Shown here in pieces: positions 48,345-60,744 of a stretch of DNA of 64,000 nucleotides (positions are counted from its first letter, which is position 1; every line of letters begins with the position of its first letter). The position numbers were made by a program, and so were the translations under genes. The stretch covers positions 14,582,001 through 14,646,000 of the forward strand of contig NC_091693.1 in NCBI RefSeq assembly GCF_041296265.1. The letters run 5' to 3'. The notes below the pieces were generated by a model. The model saw only the letters and a list, made by a program, of their open reading frames with translations. It did not search any database and had not been told where the DNA came from. The stretch comes from Equus caballus. Taxonomy: Eukaryota; Chordata; Mammalia; Perissodactyla; Equidae.

Positions 48345-48890
48345 TTGGGTTTTCCAACACTACATTATATCAATTATCTACTGATGCATAACAAACCATC
48401 CCAGTCACTTAAAACACAAGCTATTTTATCTGTTCACGATTCTATGGGTCACCAAATAGAACTGGGCTCAACGTGTGGTTCTTCTGCTGGTTGCACCTGG
48501 AAATGCTCATGTGGCTACATTTGTCTGATAATTTGATTGAGGCTGGATGGTCTAAGATGGATCACTCACATGTCTGACAGGTGGTGCCGGTTGTGAGCTG
48601 GGCCTCTCTGTTTACAAGATTTCTCATGCTCAAGCTTAGCCTAGGTTTCTTCAGGTGACGGCCTCCAGGCAGTAAAATATGGGAAACCCCAGTGTGCAAG
48701 TGCTTCATGTTTGCTAAGATACCATTGGCCAAAGTAAGTCACATGGCCACACCTAGCCTTAAGGGATGGAGAAACGGACTACAACTTTGGGTGGGAAGAG
48801 CAGCAAAGACACATTGCAAAGGGATATGCGAATAGGGATGGGAGGAATCTGTAGCCATTAAACAATCTACACCATATACCAACATAAAAT
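48345..48890. repeat. Ancient MER-type repeat, family unsettled
   Basis: 'attatctactgatgcataac' and 'taagtcacatggccacacct' belong to a common old mammalian repeat. The boundaries are approximate. Confidence 0.4.
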
Positions 48891-49214
48891 GTTTTAGTTG
48901 AGGAGGTGGCTTTATTTTCTGCAGCTGTCTCCCAACACAGAGGCCTGGCACTCTGTAGAATTTTCTTTGCTTCTTTAGTTTCAGGGACTTGAGAACCTCT
49001 CATTCAGTCAAAGAACCTCTGACCACTTTGGGATCTGAATTACCTGAAGACAAAGGTGAATGAATTCATTGACTCCCTTTCCATCTGTTTGTCATTTTCA
49101 CTATTAATAGTGAATTCTTAAGAATCTCCACTGAGTTTTTTTTTTTTAAGTATTTGTTGCTTCTTATGAAAAATCACCCACAACAGCCTTTGGTGTCAAA
49201 TTATTTCCTTTTTA

Positions 49215-49476
49215 ATTTTTTTTTAAGAAGGAGGTTCACCCTAAGCTAACATCTATTGCCAATCTTCCTCCTTTTCCTTCCATTCCCGTCCCAGAGCCCC
49301 AGTGCATAGTTGTGTATAGTTGTAACTCCTTCTGGTTCTTCTATGTGAGCTGCCACCACAGCACTGCTACTGACAGACGAGTGGTGTGGTTCCATGCCCA
49401 GGAACTGAACCTGGGCTGTGGGAACCTGGGAAGTGAAGTGTACCAAACTTTAACCACTAGGCCATCAGGGCTGGCT
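49215..49476 (-). mobile_element. ERE SINE, antisense, diverged
   Basis: 'caccctaagctaacatctat', a GAACCTGGGC-type B-box complement, and an end at CAGGGCTGGC. Confidence 0.75.
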
Positions 49477-49725
49477 TTTCACTAAGTTTTTGGTGGCTCT
49501 AAAAACTGAAACTAAAGGAAGATTTACTGTTACTTTATTCACATCAACAAATAAAATTTTAAACCCACACTAACTTTGAATGCCTGCTTTTCTATTACTT
49601 TATTTAGAAGTGGGTTGGGGCCATCTTCAAAGAGCCAAAAACAAATTTAAAGCACACAAATAAAAATGCCACATTTCCTTGACCAGGATTAAGTGAGCAG
49701 TTATAGGCAATGTACTGTAGAATAG

Positions 49726-49758
<33 letters not shown>

Positions 49759-50044
49759 CCCTTTAAGCTTGTGAATTGTGAACTCTGTAAAAACAAACTT
49801 AAAAAAACCTTCCAGGGAGCTATATGTGGAAAAATGTCCAAAGCCCACACAGAAAGAGAACATTCAAATTCCCATAAGCCAGGCAGAGGGATCTTGTTGA
49901 ACACATAGGACCTTCAGTAGAGACCCCAGAAAAGTTTCATCTTAGGAATAGGGCTAAACCAGCCACGGAATAAAGTCTACTTTATATCCATGCTAACAAA
50001 ACTTAAATATTTATATTATTCTATATTATGTATTTTTAAATATT
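49477..50044. other. Intergenic, with a 30-base poly(A) run
   Basis: A30 at 49728-49757 on the plus strand. The sequence before it is not recognised. It could be a retroposed fragment, but no parent or target duplication is visible. Confidence 0.4.
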
Positions 50045-51320
50045 TCTATACATTAGCAATGAACTGGAAAGTGAAACATTAAAAATTACCATTTGCAATA
50101 GTACCTATAAGCATAAAATACCAAATAATAAATTTGACAAAATATGTAGAAAATGTGTACACTGAAAGCTAGTAAGTCTAGCTAACAGAAATTAAAGAAA
50201 TGTTAGATAAATGGAGAGATATACCACGTTCATGGATTAGAAGACTCAATATTGTGAAGATATCAATTCTCCCTTATTGATGTACAGATTCAATGCAATC
50301 CCAATCAATCAAAATAAAATCTCAATCCCAATCAAAAGTATAGCATTCCTTGTGTAGAAGTGGACAAGTTGATTCTAAAACTTATGATATAGAATAGACC
50401 TACAATAGCTAAGGCAATTTTACAAAAGCATAAGGAAGTTGGAGGACTTATACTATCTGATTTTAAGTCTACTATAAAAATACAGCAATCAAACAGCGTG
50501 GGTATCATCTAGACATATAGGGCAAATACAACAGAATAGAGTGCAGAAATAGATACATATGCATATGGTCAATTGATTTTCAATTCAAGGTGTGAAATTA
50601 AATTAATTTAATGGGAAAGGACAATCTTTGCTACAGGGGTCCTGGAACCAGTGGATTTAAGGGGAGAATGGACCTCAATCCTTACCTCACACCATTCACA
50701 AAAATGACCTCAAAATGGATCATAAACCTAAACGCAAATGTAGAATGATAAATCTTCTAGAAGAAAACATAGTGGAAATCTTTGTGACCTTAGGGTAGAT
50801 GAAGATTTTTATATTGAATACAAAAAACATGAATTATAAAAGAAAAAATTGATAAACTGGACTTTCTCAAAATGAAAAACTGCTCTTCAAAAGATGTCAT
50901 TTTCTTAATGGTAAAAACACGAGTCACAGACTAAGAGAAAATATTCGCAGTAGATATATAGAAAACACAAAGAACTATTATAATGCAATAATAAGATGAC
51001 AACATAAGAAGATGCTCAACATTTTTAGTTATCAGAGAAATGCAAATGAAAAGCATGATAAGATGCAATTACACACCCACTAGAATGGTTAAATTTAAAA
51101 GTCTGACAAAACCAAGGGTTATCAAGGATGTGGAGAAACTGGAATTCTCATACATTGTCGATGAGAATGTAAAATGGTGCAACCACTTTGGAAGGAGGCC
51201 TGGAAGTTCCTTATAAAACCTAATATGCACCTACCCTATGCCCCAGCAGTTTCACATGTACCCATGAAAATAAAAATATATGTTCAAACAAGGGCTTGTA
51301 TATGAATGGTCATAGGAGTT
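50045..51320 (+). mobile_element. L1 3' ORF2 fragment, old
   Basis: It parallels the ORF2 C-terminal stretch at 56.4-57.6 kb ('tggattagaagactcaatat', 'gcaatcccaatcaatcaaaa', 'cactttggaaggaggcctgg'). It has many stops and no intact 3' end. Confidence 0.8.
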
Positions 51321-51399
51321 TTATATAACAGCAAGCATTTACTGGATGCCTACACTGTAATCATGTACTGGGTACACAGAGATGGATCAGACCTAGCTG

Positions 51400-51600
51400 G
51401 AAGGAACCAAACAGACACATAAATACACCCAGACACAGTCTACACATACAGCCATGCATGCACACACAGCATACACATAGACACAGATAGGCACATACAT
51501 ACAGACATGCACCACAGACACACATATGCACACAGAGACATAGACACGCACACATACAGATGTGCACACACAAACATGCATGCACACACACAGCCACTAT
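51400..51600. repeat. CA-rich simple array of the third CD177 copy
   Basis: Units such as CACACATACAGACATG. It lies just before intron 5 sequence, as in the other two copies. Confidence 0.8.
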
Positions 51601-53633
51601 AAAACAAAGCAAAAATTCCTAACACAAAAGCACAGACAAGAGACTTTGGACATCAGCACTTTAGCAAATATTTCTTGAGCATCAGCAAGACCAGGCATCA
51701 TAAGCTAGATATAAGATTTCAGGGAATAAGTGGATGAGAGAAGGGCATTCTTGGGTGGCAGAACAGCGCCTATGAAGGCATGGGGGTGGGAGAGGGCTGG
51801 GGGCAAGAGAAAGATTACCCAAGATGAGCCATGGCAGGAGCTCAGGCTGAAGAAGAACAGAAGGGCTGGAATGTGAATAGTCTTGACAGCCCCCTAAGCA
51901 ATTGGGTGGTGGTCCCAGTGAGAGTGGTGGGCTGGCACAGTCAAGAGAGCACAGCAGTTAAAAGCCTAGTGTCTCAAACAGAAAGATGTGTTCTAGTCCC
52001 AGCTTTTGATTGTCACCACCTCATTGAGCCTTGTTCACTAATGTGATCTATACTTATTTAATGATCCCCTTCTACTGCCAGGCTTTGTGGTAAATGCTGG
52101 GGATACACCAGGGAACAAACAGAACAACAAAAAATTCCCGGCCTTGGAGTTTACATTTTTGTCAGGGAAACTTAGTCATTGAACATACAAATACTACATC
52201 AGGCCATGATAAGTTCTAAGAAGAAATTTGAGCAGGGCAAGGTGCCAGAGATCGACTTAGGTTCTGCTCTTCTACATAACAGAGTCAGCAAAGAGTGATG
52301 GCAGAACAAGGACTTGAATGAAGTGATGAAGTGGGATAGGGGAAAGGATGGTTCCACGGTAAGGGAGGCAGATGCAAAGGCCCTGAGGTAGGTGTGTGTG
52401 TCTGCTATGTATTCAGGGAACAGCATGGAGGCTAGTGTGGCTGAAGCAGAATGAGCAAACAAGAGCAGAGCAGGACATGAGGACAGAGAAGTAGGGGAAA
52501 CCAGATATGGAGGACCTTATAGGCCATTTTAAGGACTTATAATCTTGCTTGGGGTAAAATGGGAATCAATCAGAAAGTTTTAAACAAAAGAGGGACGCAA
52601 TCTGGCTTATGTTTAACAGAGCACTCTGATACCAGTTGGGGAATGGATTGAAGTGGGGCAAGGGCAGGGTGTATTGCAATAATCCAGGTGAAAAATGATG
52701 GTGTCATAAGTGTTTTAAAAAAGGTGTCCTCACTATGTTAGCCATTAGATTATTTCTGGGTTTTTTTGTTTTACAAATGCTCCCTGTAATTTCATAAATA
52801 ATTTGCCAACCATTGCTTCAGACATTCTCATTTTCCAGATGAGGAAACTGAGGCTCAGAAAGGAAAAGAGATTAGCTCAGGCTAAGGAAGATCCATGGAT
52901 TTCTCTTACACCAAAAAAGGCAGAGCCACTTCTCCAAGAAGGGGTGGTGGTGAGAGGAGATCTGTACAAATGTATAAGCAGAAATGGGGTGAAGGATAGA
53001 GGAGGGGTGCTTAGGTTCCTTCTACATCTGAGATTGAGGGACTCTGTGGCCAGGTCGCTCAGAGTGTGACTTAAAAACTTGATCACTTTCTCAAGCTGGG
53101 AACCTGAAGGGACAGACATGGGATGATAATGGGGGTACTTTCTCCCCGATCCTTTGATGTTTAATCATTCAAATACGTCAAAGATGGGGCAAACTTGAAG
53201 GCAAGCGAAATCCCACAGTGTCCCCTAATAATCAGACCTATGTGCCCAGGTGGTCTCTTCCATTAGTCTTCTCATAATAGAGTCAGGTGAGTATGCTAGG
53301 GTGGAAAGGGGTGATCCCTCCACACACTCACTGGGATGCCCTGTATATACCTTGTGTGAACAGGGGACCCTGAATTCAACTCACTCCTCTTGCCCCTGTG
53401 GAATTGCTCAGTGAGCCTCCAGGCCCCTGACTCACTCTTGGGATACCCCCTCCATCTTGCATCTTTACATCCTCACTCACCAGCCATCAAGGCAGCCTCC
53501 ATGAGAAGCAAAGGCTGCATCAGGAATGATACTAAGACAGAGGAAATTACAAAATGGTCCTGGGATGCCTCTGGAGCACTATTCACTATTCCATACTCAC
53601 TACTTAGTCTGAACACAAATCTCTGTACCAGTC

Positions 53634-54052
53634 TGTTAGGAGTGGAATTGTGTCCCCTCCCCCATCCCAAATTCATACATTGAAGTCCTAACCCCCATTA
53701 CCACAGAGAGTGACCTTATTTGGACATAGGGTCTTTACAGAGACAGTCAGGTTAAAATGAGGTAATTAGGGTAGGCTCTAATCCAATATGTCTGATGTCC
53801 TTACACAAAGCAAAAATTTGGACTTGAATAGAGGGAAAATGACATGAAGACACAAGAGAAGATAGCCATCTACAAGCCAAGGAGAAAGACCTGGGACAGA
53901 TTCTTCCCTAAGAACCCTCAGGAGGAACCAACCCTGCTGACACCTTGATTTTGGGCTTCCAGCCTCCAGAACTGTGAGACAATACATTTCTGTTGTTTAA
54001 GCCTTCCAGTCCGTGGTACTCAGTTAATGCAGCCCTAGCAAACAAATACACA
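53634..54052 (+). mobile_element. MaLR (MLT1-like) LTR fossil
   Basis: 'tggaattgtgtcccctcccc', 'cttgattttgggcttccagc', 'ctccagaactgtgagacaat' and 'ctgttgtttaagcc' are MLT1/MaLR LTR phrases. It lies right after the exon 7 relic. Old, solo, no coding part. Confidence 0.75.
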
Positions 54053-54079
54053 GGCCAAGAGTCAACTTAAGATGACCTT

Positions 54080-57000
54080 GTGATTGCTGGGAAGATGGCA
54101 TCATACGCAGACTCTGACTCACCTCCTGTCACAGACACAACTACTCTTTGAACAATTACCCCTGAGAGAGAAATGGAAACTGGACAAAAAGAACTCCCAC
54201 AACAAGGGATAGTGCTGACTGAGGTGGAAGAGGCAGAAATACCTTTCTGGAGAGGAAAAAGCCACATTCTAGCCTCTGTGCTTCATGGCCAGGAGCAATC
54301 TAAAGGTACAAAGCCTTCCCTGGCGGAGCACAAGATCTGAACAGGAGGGTTTTGCCACAATAAGCAGCTTTCGTACTCAGCACAACTGTGATGAGTATCA
54401 TAATATCTGGCTTTGCTGGCGATTAGCTACAATGGGGAATATCGCCAGAAAAGCTATTGAAAATAAGGGAAAGGAAAAGCTGGCTTTTATAGGGCCCATG
54501 CACAAATTCACCCATTTCAGAAAGCAACCTAAAATCACCAGAAAGAAATGTGCACAGTCCTTTGGTGAAAACAGACTCACTTGATAGGCTCTGGGTGCAC
54601 CTTGCAAGAGGTGAGACCTCCCCAGACTGGGACCACCTCCCCAGGGACTGAGACATTGGCAGCAGCCATTATTGTGGGCTAGTTCAGAACTCCATTGGAG
54701 TTATTCTCCTGGCCTGTTAGCACAGGGGTCTGCCCCAGCCACTAGAGCACTGCAATAATCCAGCTCAGCCAGGGCAGACAGCCCACCCTAATGACTGGCC
54801 CCACCCAAGAGCAAGCCCTTGGGCAACTTGTGGGCCCCCATAGGCGGAGTGTGTGGGACCTCTGCCGTGGAGTGAGTGGGTCCTCTTCAGTGGGTTGAGG
54901 TGTGTGCATAGGGCAGGACTGTGTTGATGAGATGTGTGGGCCTGCAGGTAGTGGGGCTTGTCAGCTGCAGACGACCTGTGCTTCTGAAACAGCCTCATAG
55001 GCGATTGACCCCACATTCCAATGTCTGAGACTATTGTGTGTTGCCACGCCTGGGGCCAACTCCACTCAGCTGCACTCCTGAGAGAGCTGACAACAGCCTT
55101 GCAGGCCAGAAGCCTACAACAATTGTATGCTCCTGAGCCTAGCAACCAGTCATGCTGGGATCCTACTCACTTAACAGAAAAACTGCAGCCAGAACATGCT
55201 ATTAGACCTTGCAGCCAACTGTGCTGGGGCTCCCCATGCCCAATAAAATGACCAAAGGGACAAAAGCAGCTACACAGTTGAGAATTACAACCAGCCAGCC
55301 AGGGTCACAGCCTACCTTCCCCATGCACCTTCAGCAAGAGCAATGCTGCCAAAACAAAAGGATACATATAGCCCACATAAAGTACACTCATGGAACATTT
55401 GGAACTAACGAGCAGAGGGAAGCACACTGCTGGGCCTCATAAGGCATCTCTTATATAAAGCCATCTCTACAAGATCAAGAGACATAGCTGATCTCCCTAA
55501 TACATAGATATAAGCACAGAGAAATAGGTAACATGAAGAGACAAAGGAATATGCCCCAAATAAGGGAAAAGGACAAATCCTCAGAAAAAGAACTAAATGA
55601 AGCAGAGATAAACAATCTATCTAGTCATAAGGATGCTCACAGATCTTGGGAGAGGAATGGGTGAACCCAGTGAGAATTTCAGCAAAGAAGAGGAAAATAT
55701 AAAAAAGAACCTATCAGAGATGAAGAATATAATACTGGAAATGAAAAATTCACTAGAGGGACTCAATAGCAGAGTAGATGATTCAGAAGAACGGATCAGT
55801 GAGCTGGATGAAAGACTAGACAAAATCACCCAAGCTGAACAGACAAAAGAAAAAAGAATTAAAAAGAACAAGGACAGTCTAAGGAACCTCTGGGACAACA
55901 TCAAGCACGCTAATATCTGTATTATAGATGTCCCAGAAGGAGAAGAGAGAGACAAAGGGCAGAGAATCTATTTCAAGGAATAATAGCTGAAAACTTTCCT
56001 AACCTGAGGAAGGAAACAGACATCCAGGTACAGGAATCACAGAGAGTACCAAACAAGATAAACCCAAAGAGGCCCACACCAAGACACATTATAATTAAAA
56101 TGTCAAGAATTAAAGATAAAGAGAGAATCCTAAAAGCTGCAAGAGAAAGGCAACAAGTTAAGTACAAAGGAAACCCCATAAGGCTATCAGCTGACTTCTC
56201 AGCAGAAACTTTACAGGCTAGAAGGGAGTGGCATAATATATTTAAAGTGCTAAAAGGAAAAAACCTACAGCCAGGAATACTCTACCTGGCAAGCTTATCA
56301 TTCAGAATGGAAGGAGAGAGAAAGAGTTTTCTATACGAGCAAAAACTAAAGGAGATTATCACGAAGAAACCAGCATTACAAGAATGCTAAAGGAACTTAT
56401 TTAAGTGGAAAAGAAAAGGAATCCTAGAAAACAGAACAAAGCTGGAGGTATCACACTCCCCAATTTCAAAATATATTACAAAGGCATAGTAATCAAAACA
56501 GCATGGTACTGGCACAAAAACAGACACACACATCAATGGAAGATAATCAAGAGCCCAGAAATAAACCCACACATCTATGGACAGCTAGTTTTCAACAAGG
56601 GGGCCAAAAACATACAATAAAGAAAGGAAAGTCTCTTCAATAAATGATGTGGAGAAAACTGAACAGTCACATGCAAAAGAATGAAAATAGACCATTATAT
56701 TACACCATACACAAAAATTAACTCAAAATGGATTAAAGACTTGAATGTAAGACCTGGAACCATAAAACTTCTAGAAGAAAACATAGGCAGTACACTCTTC
56801 AACATCAGTCTTAGCAGCGTATTTTCAAATACCATGTCTACTCAGGCAAGGGACACAAAAGAAAAAATAAACAAATGGGACTGCATCAAACTAAAAAGCT
56901 TCTGCACTGCAAAGGAAACCATCAACAAAATGAAAAGACAACCTAACAGTTGGGAGAAGATATTTTCAAACCATATATCTGATAAGGGGTTAAATATATA

Positions 57001-57906
57001 AAGAACTCATTCATCTCAACAACAAAACAAGCTAACAACCCAATTGAGAAGTGGGCAAAAGATCTGAACAGACATTTCTCCAAAGAAGATACACAAATGA
57101 CCAACAGGCACATGAAAACATGTTCAGCATCACTAATTATTAAGAAAATGTAAATCAAAGCTACAATGAGATATCACCTCACTCCCATCAGAATGGCTAT
57201 AATTAACAAGACAAGAAATAACAAGTGTTAGAGAGGGTGTGCAGAAAAGGGAACTCTCATACACTGCTGGTAGGAATGCAAACTGGTGCAGCCACTATGG
57301 AAAGCAGTATGGAGTATCCTAGAAAAATTAAGAATAGAACTACCACACGATCCAGCTATTCCACAGTTTGGTATTTATCTGAAGAACATGAAAACATGAA
57401 TGCGTCAATATATATGCACCCCTATGTTGACCGTGGCATTATTCACAATAGCCAAGACTTGGAAACAACCTAAGTGCCCATTAAGGGACAAATGGATAAA
57501 GAAGATGTGGTATATATACACAACAGAATACTACTCAGTCCTAAAAAAAGATGCAGTCTTGCCATTTGTGACAACATGGATGGACCTTGAGACACTATGC
57601 TGAGTGAAATAAGTCAGAGGGAAAAAATCAAATAACATATGATCTCACTCATAAATAGAAGACAAAAACAACAACAACAACACACAAACACATAGATACA
57701 GAGATTAGATTGATGGTTACCAGAGAGGAGGGGGGAGGCAGGTGGGAGAAAGGGGTGACTAGGCACATGTGTATGGTGATGGATGGCAATTAGTCTTTGG
57801 GTGGTGAACATGATATAATCTACCCAGAAACTGAAATACAGTGATGTAACCTGAAATTTATATAATGTTAAAACCAACATTACCTCAATAAAAATAATAA
57901 AATAAA
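54080..57906 (+). mobile_element. L1 with 5' UTR and poly(A), internally deleted, 11-bp target duplication
   Basis: The direct repeat AAGATGACCTT flanks it at 54069-54079 and 57907-57917. A 5' UTR-like part is followed by ORF1 (55633-56390: coiled coil, then NLWDNIKHANICIIDVPEGE and LSADFSAETLQARREWHNIF). At about 56400 it jumps to the C-terminal part of ORF2 ([35 protein letters not shown]), then a 3' UTR and an AATAAA-type A-rich tail. The ORF2 endonuclease and reverse transcriptase core are absent, so the 3.8-kb element cannot move itself. ORF1 is interrupted near 55983. Confidence 0.9.
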
Positions 57907-58309
57907 ATAAAGATGACCTTCAGTACAGGTCCTAGAAGCCAGCTGCAGAACTGAAGAGGAAAAGCAAGTGCTAGGCAGAGACATGGGGAGGGATGAGGGA
58001 CCAGAGACAAGTTTCTGGTGCTCAAAGCAGGTGGCTGTGCAGCTCCCAACCACCTTCTCTGCCCTCCAGTTTCCTCTAACCCATTGGCCCTACACTGGCA
58101 ATTGCGGCCAGGGTCCAGGACCCTGCCCCATGCCTGTAGTTATACAGTGCCCCAGAAAACTGCATACTGTTACAGATGGAAGGAGATGAGTCTTGAGTCC
58201 TTTTCATGCCTGAGTCCTGAAAAGAAGAGAGGGCGGCTTAGACTCCTGGGTCCTAAGGGACAGGGTCTTCAGGACCAGGACTATCTCAATATTTGTCCCT
58301 AATGCGTAT

Positions 58310-58360
58310 ATTGATAATAATATTAATAATCATATTATATTATTAATCATATTATTAATA
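58310..58360. repeat. AT-rich (ATT/AAT)n microsatellite
   Basis: Imperfect ATTAAT units directly before repeat copy A (58360-58544). Confidence 0.8.
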
Positions 58361-58544
58361 TTAACTGTCCCCAATTGAAAGTTCTTAATATATTTTTACA
58401 CAAAATTAAGAGCTTTTACCAACACCATTCTTATTGTGGCATTTTTGCTATTAAAAAATACTCATTTATGCTTAACTCCCAGAAACAGCACCAATTCTGA
58501 AAGTACACAAAGGGTATCCTTATTTCATGTTACATCTAGATGCC
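58360..58544 (+). repeat. Direct repeat, copy A
   Basis: 'gttcttaatatatttttaca', 'tattgtggcatttttgctat' and 'gaaagtacacaaagggtatc'. Its partner is at 59659-59865, same orientation. Family unknown. Confidence 0.7.
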
Positions 58545-58552
58545 AAGAGTTG

Positions 58553-58815
58553 GAGGCAGCCCCGTGGTCAAGTGGTTAAGCTCATGCACTCTGCTTCAGC
58601 TGCCACAGTTAGCCGGTTTGGATCCTGGGCGAGGACTACACATTACTCATTGGGCCATGCTATGGTGGCATCCCACATAGAAGAACTAGAATGACCTAAA
58701 ACTAGGACACACAGCTATGTACCGGGGCTTTGGGGAGAAAAAAAAAAGGAGGAAGACTGGCAACAGATGTTAGCTCAGGGCCAATCTTCCTCACCAAAAA
58801 AAAAGAAAGAAAGAA
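58553..58815 (+). mobile_element. ERE SINE, sense
   Basis: 'gcagccccgtggtcaagtgg', GGTTTGGATCC, then 'acagatgttagctcagggcc' and an A-rich tail. It lies in the intron 8 relic of the third CD177 copy. Confidence 0.85.
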
Positions 58816-58844
58816 CTTGGGATAGTGACTTAGATTTCTGGGTC

Positions 58845-59015
58845 CTGATGATAGTAGGCTGGGGGCCTGGACTCCTGGGTACTAGGGGAGGAAGATCATG
58901 AAGGCCTGACCTCCTGGGCCTGAGGGAGGAGGAGTTGAGGGCCTGGACTCCTGGCTCTGAGGGAGGAGGAGTTGAGGGCCTGGACTCCCCAGCCTGAGGC
59001 AGGAGGTAACTAGGG
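58845..59015 (+). repeat. MSR1-like minisatellite, three to four units
   Basis: Units of about 38 bp: 'gggcctggactcctgg' then 'tgagggaggaggagttga'. This is the clearest array of this type in the window. Confidence 0.75.
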
Positions 59016-59658
59016 ACAGGGATCCATAGGTTCCTGACTGATGAGAGGACCAGGGGCATCAGAGACCCAGTATTAGTGGTGAATTTCTTGCTGTCTTTCC
59101 TGTAACTTTGCTCCTGGAAGTGAGATCAAAATGACATGAGCACTGAAGACTGTCCGGCCCACAAGTCTGCTCCTTGTTAAATGGCACCAGTCAAGACAGT
59201 CCCTTCAGTTATTCTAAGAACTGCCAAAGCTTCCAGAATATGCCAGCCAGACAGTGATGATGGAATCACCAATGCTCACTACCATCAAAACAGAGAGACC
59301 CCCTCCCCTGAAGTCTGTGGGCACTGCCGCTGGCCTGGTCGCTGGTGCAAGGCTGGGATTGGCCATCGCCCTTTTCTGAGATGTTTCATCCTTTCCTGTC
59401 TCCTGATGACCCCAACTCATCCTGTCCTGTAGCCCCAGGACCTAAGGGCATCTGATACCTAATTATTTCCCATCCTTTCCATGAATCAAAGCTTATTCTT
59501 AGCGTTTTGAATGTTAGACCATCAAATAATTAGGGCCACAATAAAATCTAATTATAGCTCTTTTGTCTTGATTATTAAATTTCTTAAAACATTTTTTGGG
59601 GGTTCTAGAAGGACTTATTCTTTCTAAGCTAGTTAAGTTGCTTTCTCTTAATATTTGT

Positions 59659-59865
59659 ATTAACTGTCCATAGTTTTTTTTTTTTTTTACCACTTGAAAG
59701 TTCTTAATATATTTTTACGTAAAATTAAAGGCTTTACCCACACCATTCCTATTGTGGTATTTTCGCTATTAAAAATAAATATTCGTTTATACCATAAAAC
59801 TCACAGAAACAGTACCAAGTCTGAAAGCACATAAAGGGCATCTTTACTTCATGTTGCATCTGAAA
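59659..59865 (+). repeat. Direct repeat, copy B
   Basis: Partner of 58360-58544, sharing most bases but with an extra T run. It lies just past the 3' end of the third CD177 copy. Confidence 0.7.
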
Positions 59866-60480
59866 AGCTTGCATATATATGTATATGCGTATATATACAT
59901 GAAATAGAATTTCCAGCCAGGCACAAGTAATCTAAATGACACATCTTACTTGTGGCGCTGACCCGGACAAGTGCGTTAGAGATGACGGCAACCTGTGTCA
60001 ACACACAGTTACTACTCAATCGGAGTACTAAAAATCTATACTTTCGGAGCGCCGGAAATAACACTGAAGTCGGCATTCCTCTATTCAGCCTTCCAGAAGA
60101 CCATGGAGGGGGCTGGGGCCATGATTCGATCAGAAGATGATGCCTGGGCTGAGCGGGAACCAGAGCAAGTGAACAGTGAGGAGGCCAAGTCGACTCCCAG
60201 CGGCTATAGCCACTGGGTGGGTGCTGGGGCAGGGGCCCAGCTGGGAACATGAGAGGCCATTTGGATAGGGAGGGAAGTTCAGGGATTACGGCCAAGGGGT
60301 TGCCCTCCTAGTGTGGCTGGACAAGCAGAGACTCCATAACCCGAGGGAGAAGGGTAAGCAAATCCATTTCGGGATGTGCGACCCTGCCCGCCACTGCACG
60401 CCTAACGCTTCAAAACCCAGCTCTCCTTCCCCAAGCTCGCTGCTCGCTGCTCACCATTCTGCGCATGCGCATCTTTCAAG
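59866..60480. other. Region upstream of TEX101 promoter, no gene supported
   Basis: An 85-codon frame at 59995-60252 resembles no family I know. CpG density begins to rise towards the right. Confidence 0.35.
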
Positions 60481-60506
60481 ACTACCAGGAACAGGCTTTT
60501 CCTGGG

Positions 60507-60672
60507 CCAATGGGGCGTGGCGTTCCTCCAGGCTCATCCAATGAGCTCATCAGACATTTCCGCGTCGACCAATGGGGCTTCGAGTGACCCATAAGTGAGG
60601 TTGGTCCCGCCTTCCGTGCTATGAGGAGCTCGTAAGACAAGCCAGGTTGTGGAGAGGGGTGTTCGACGTCGA
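60507..60672 (+). promoter_or_regulatory. Candidate TEX101 promoter: three CCAAT boxes 31 bp apart, CpG-rich
   Basis: CCAAT at 60507-60511, 60538-60542 and 60569-60573, exactly 31 bp apart and on the same strand. It is followed by CpG-rich sequence and the palindrome TCGACGTCGA (60663-60672). There is no TATA box. The array lies about 800 bp before the coding start of TEX101, and an acceptor at 61329 implies an upstream non-coding exon near here. Evenly spaced CCAAT arrays are typical of NF-Y-driven TATA-less promoters. Assignment to TEX101 is inference from position. Confidence 0.5.
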
Positions 60673-60744
60673 GCCTTCAGCACCGTGAGATTCTTGTGAG
60701 ATCTTCTGGAAGCCTGGAGAATTTTTGTCCGTTGAAGAGAAAAA

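Larger units (their letters stand above)
51400..59560 (+). pseudogene. CD177: Third CD177 copy, decayed (part of intron 5 to 3' end)
   Basis: Homology to copy 2 runs in order: CA array (51400-51600), intron 5 core (51640-52030, matching 35185-35520), the old repeat (about 52140-52720, matching 36110-36700), the end of intron 5 (52800-53120, matching 37380-37655), an exon 7 relic (about 53490-53600, with RSKGC), an exon 8 relic (about 58070-58190, with 'cagtgccccagaaaactgca' for the CPKGT..CY stretch), MSR1-like intron 8 (58845-59015), an exon 9 relic (about 59215-59380, ending in the GPI-like KSVGTAAGLVAGARLGLAIA) and a poly(A)-like AATAAAA near 59541. Exons 1-5 are missing and exon 6 is not recognisable. 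It is interrupted by a MaLR LTR, an L1 and an ERE SINE. Frames are broken, so it cannot make a CD177-like protein. It is older than the split of the other two copies. Confidence 0.75.

Noticed and set aside
49728-49757. Possible processed pseudogene tail
   Set aside because: A 30-base A run is present, but no parent gene sequence and no target duplication could be recognised.
51361-51625. Cys/Val/Met-rich frames resembling a cysteine-rich peptide
   Set aside because: They are the minus-strand reading of the CA array of the third CD177 copy.
58775-59059. Pro/Ser-rich frame on the minus strand with repeated units
   Set aside because: It is the antisense translation of the MSR1-like minisatellite.
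59995-60252. 85-codon frame before the TEX101 promoter
   Set aside because: No signal peptide, no LU cysteines and no family match; likely chance in GC-richer sequence.
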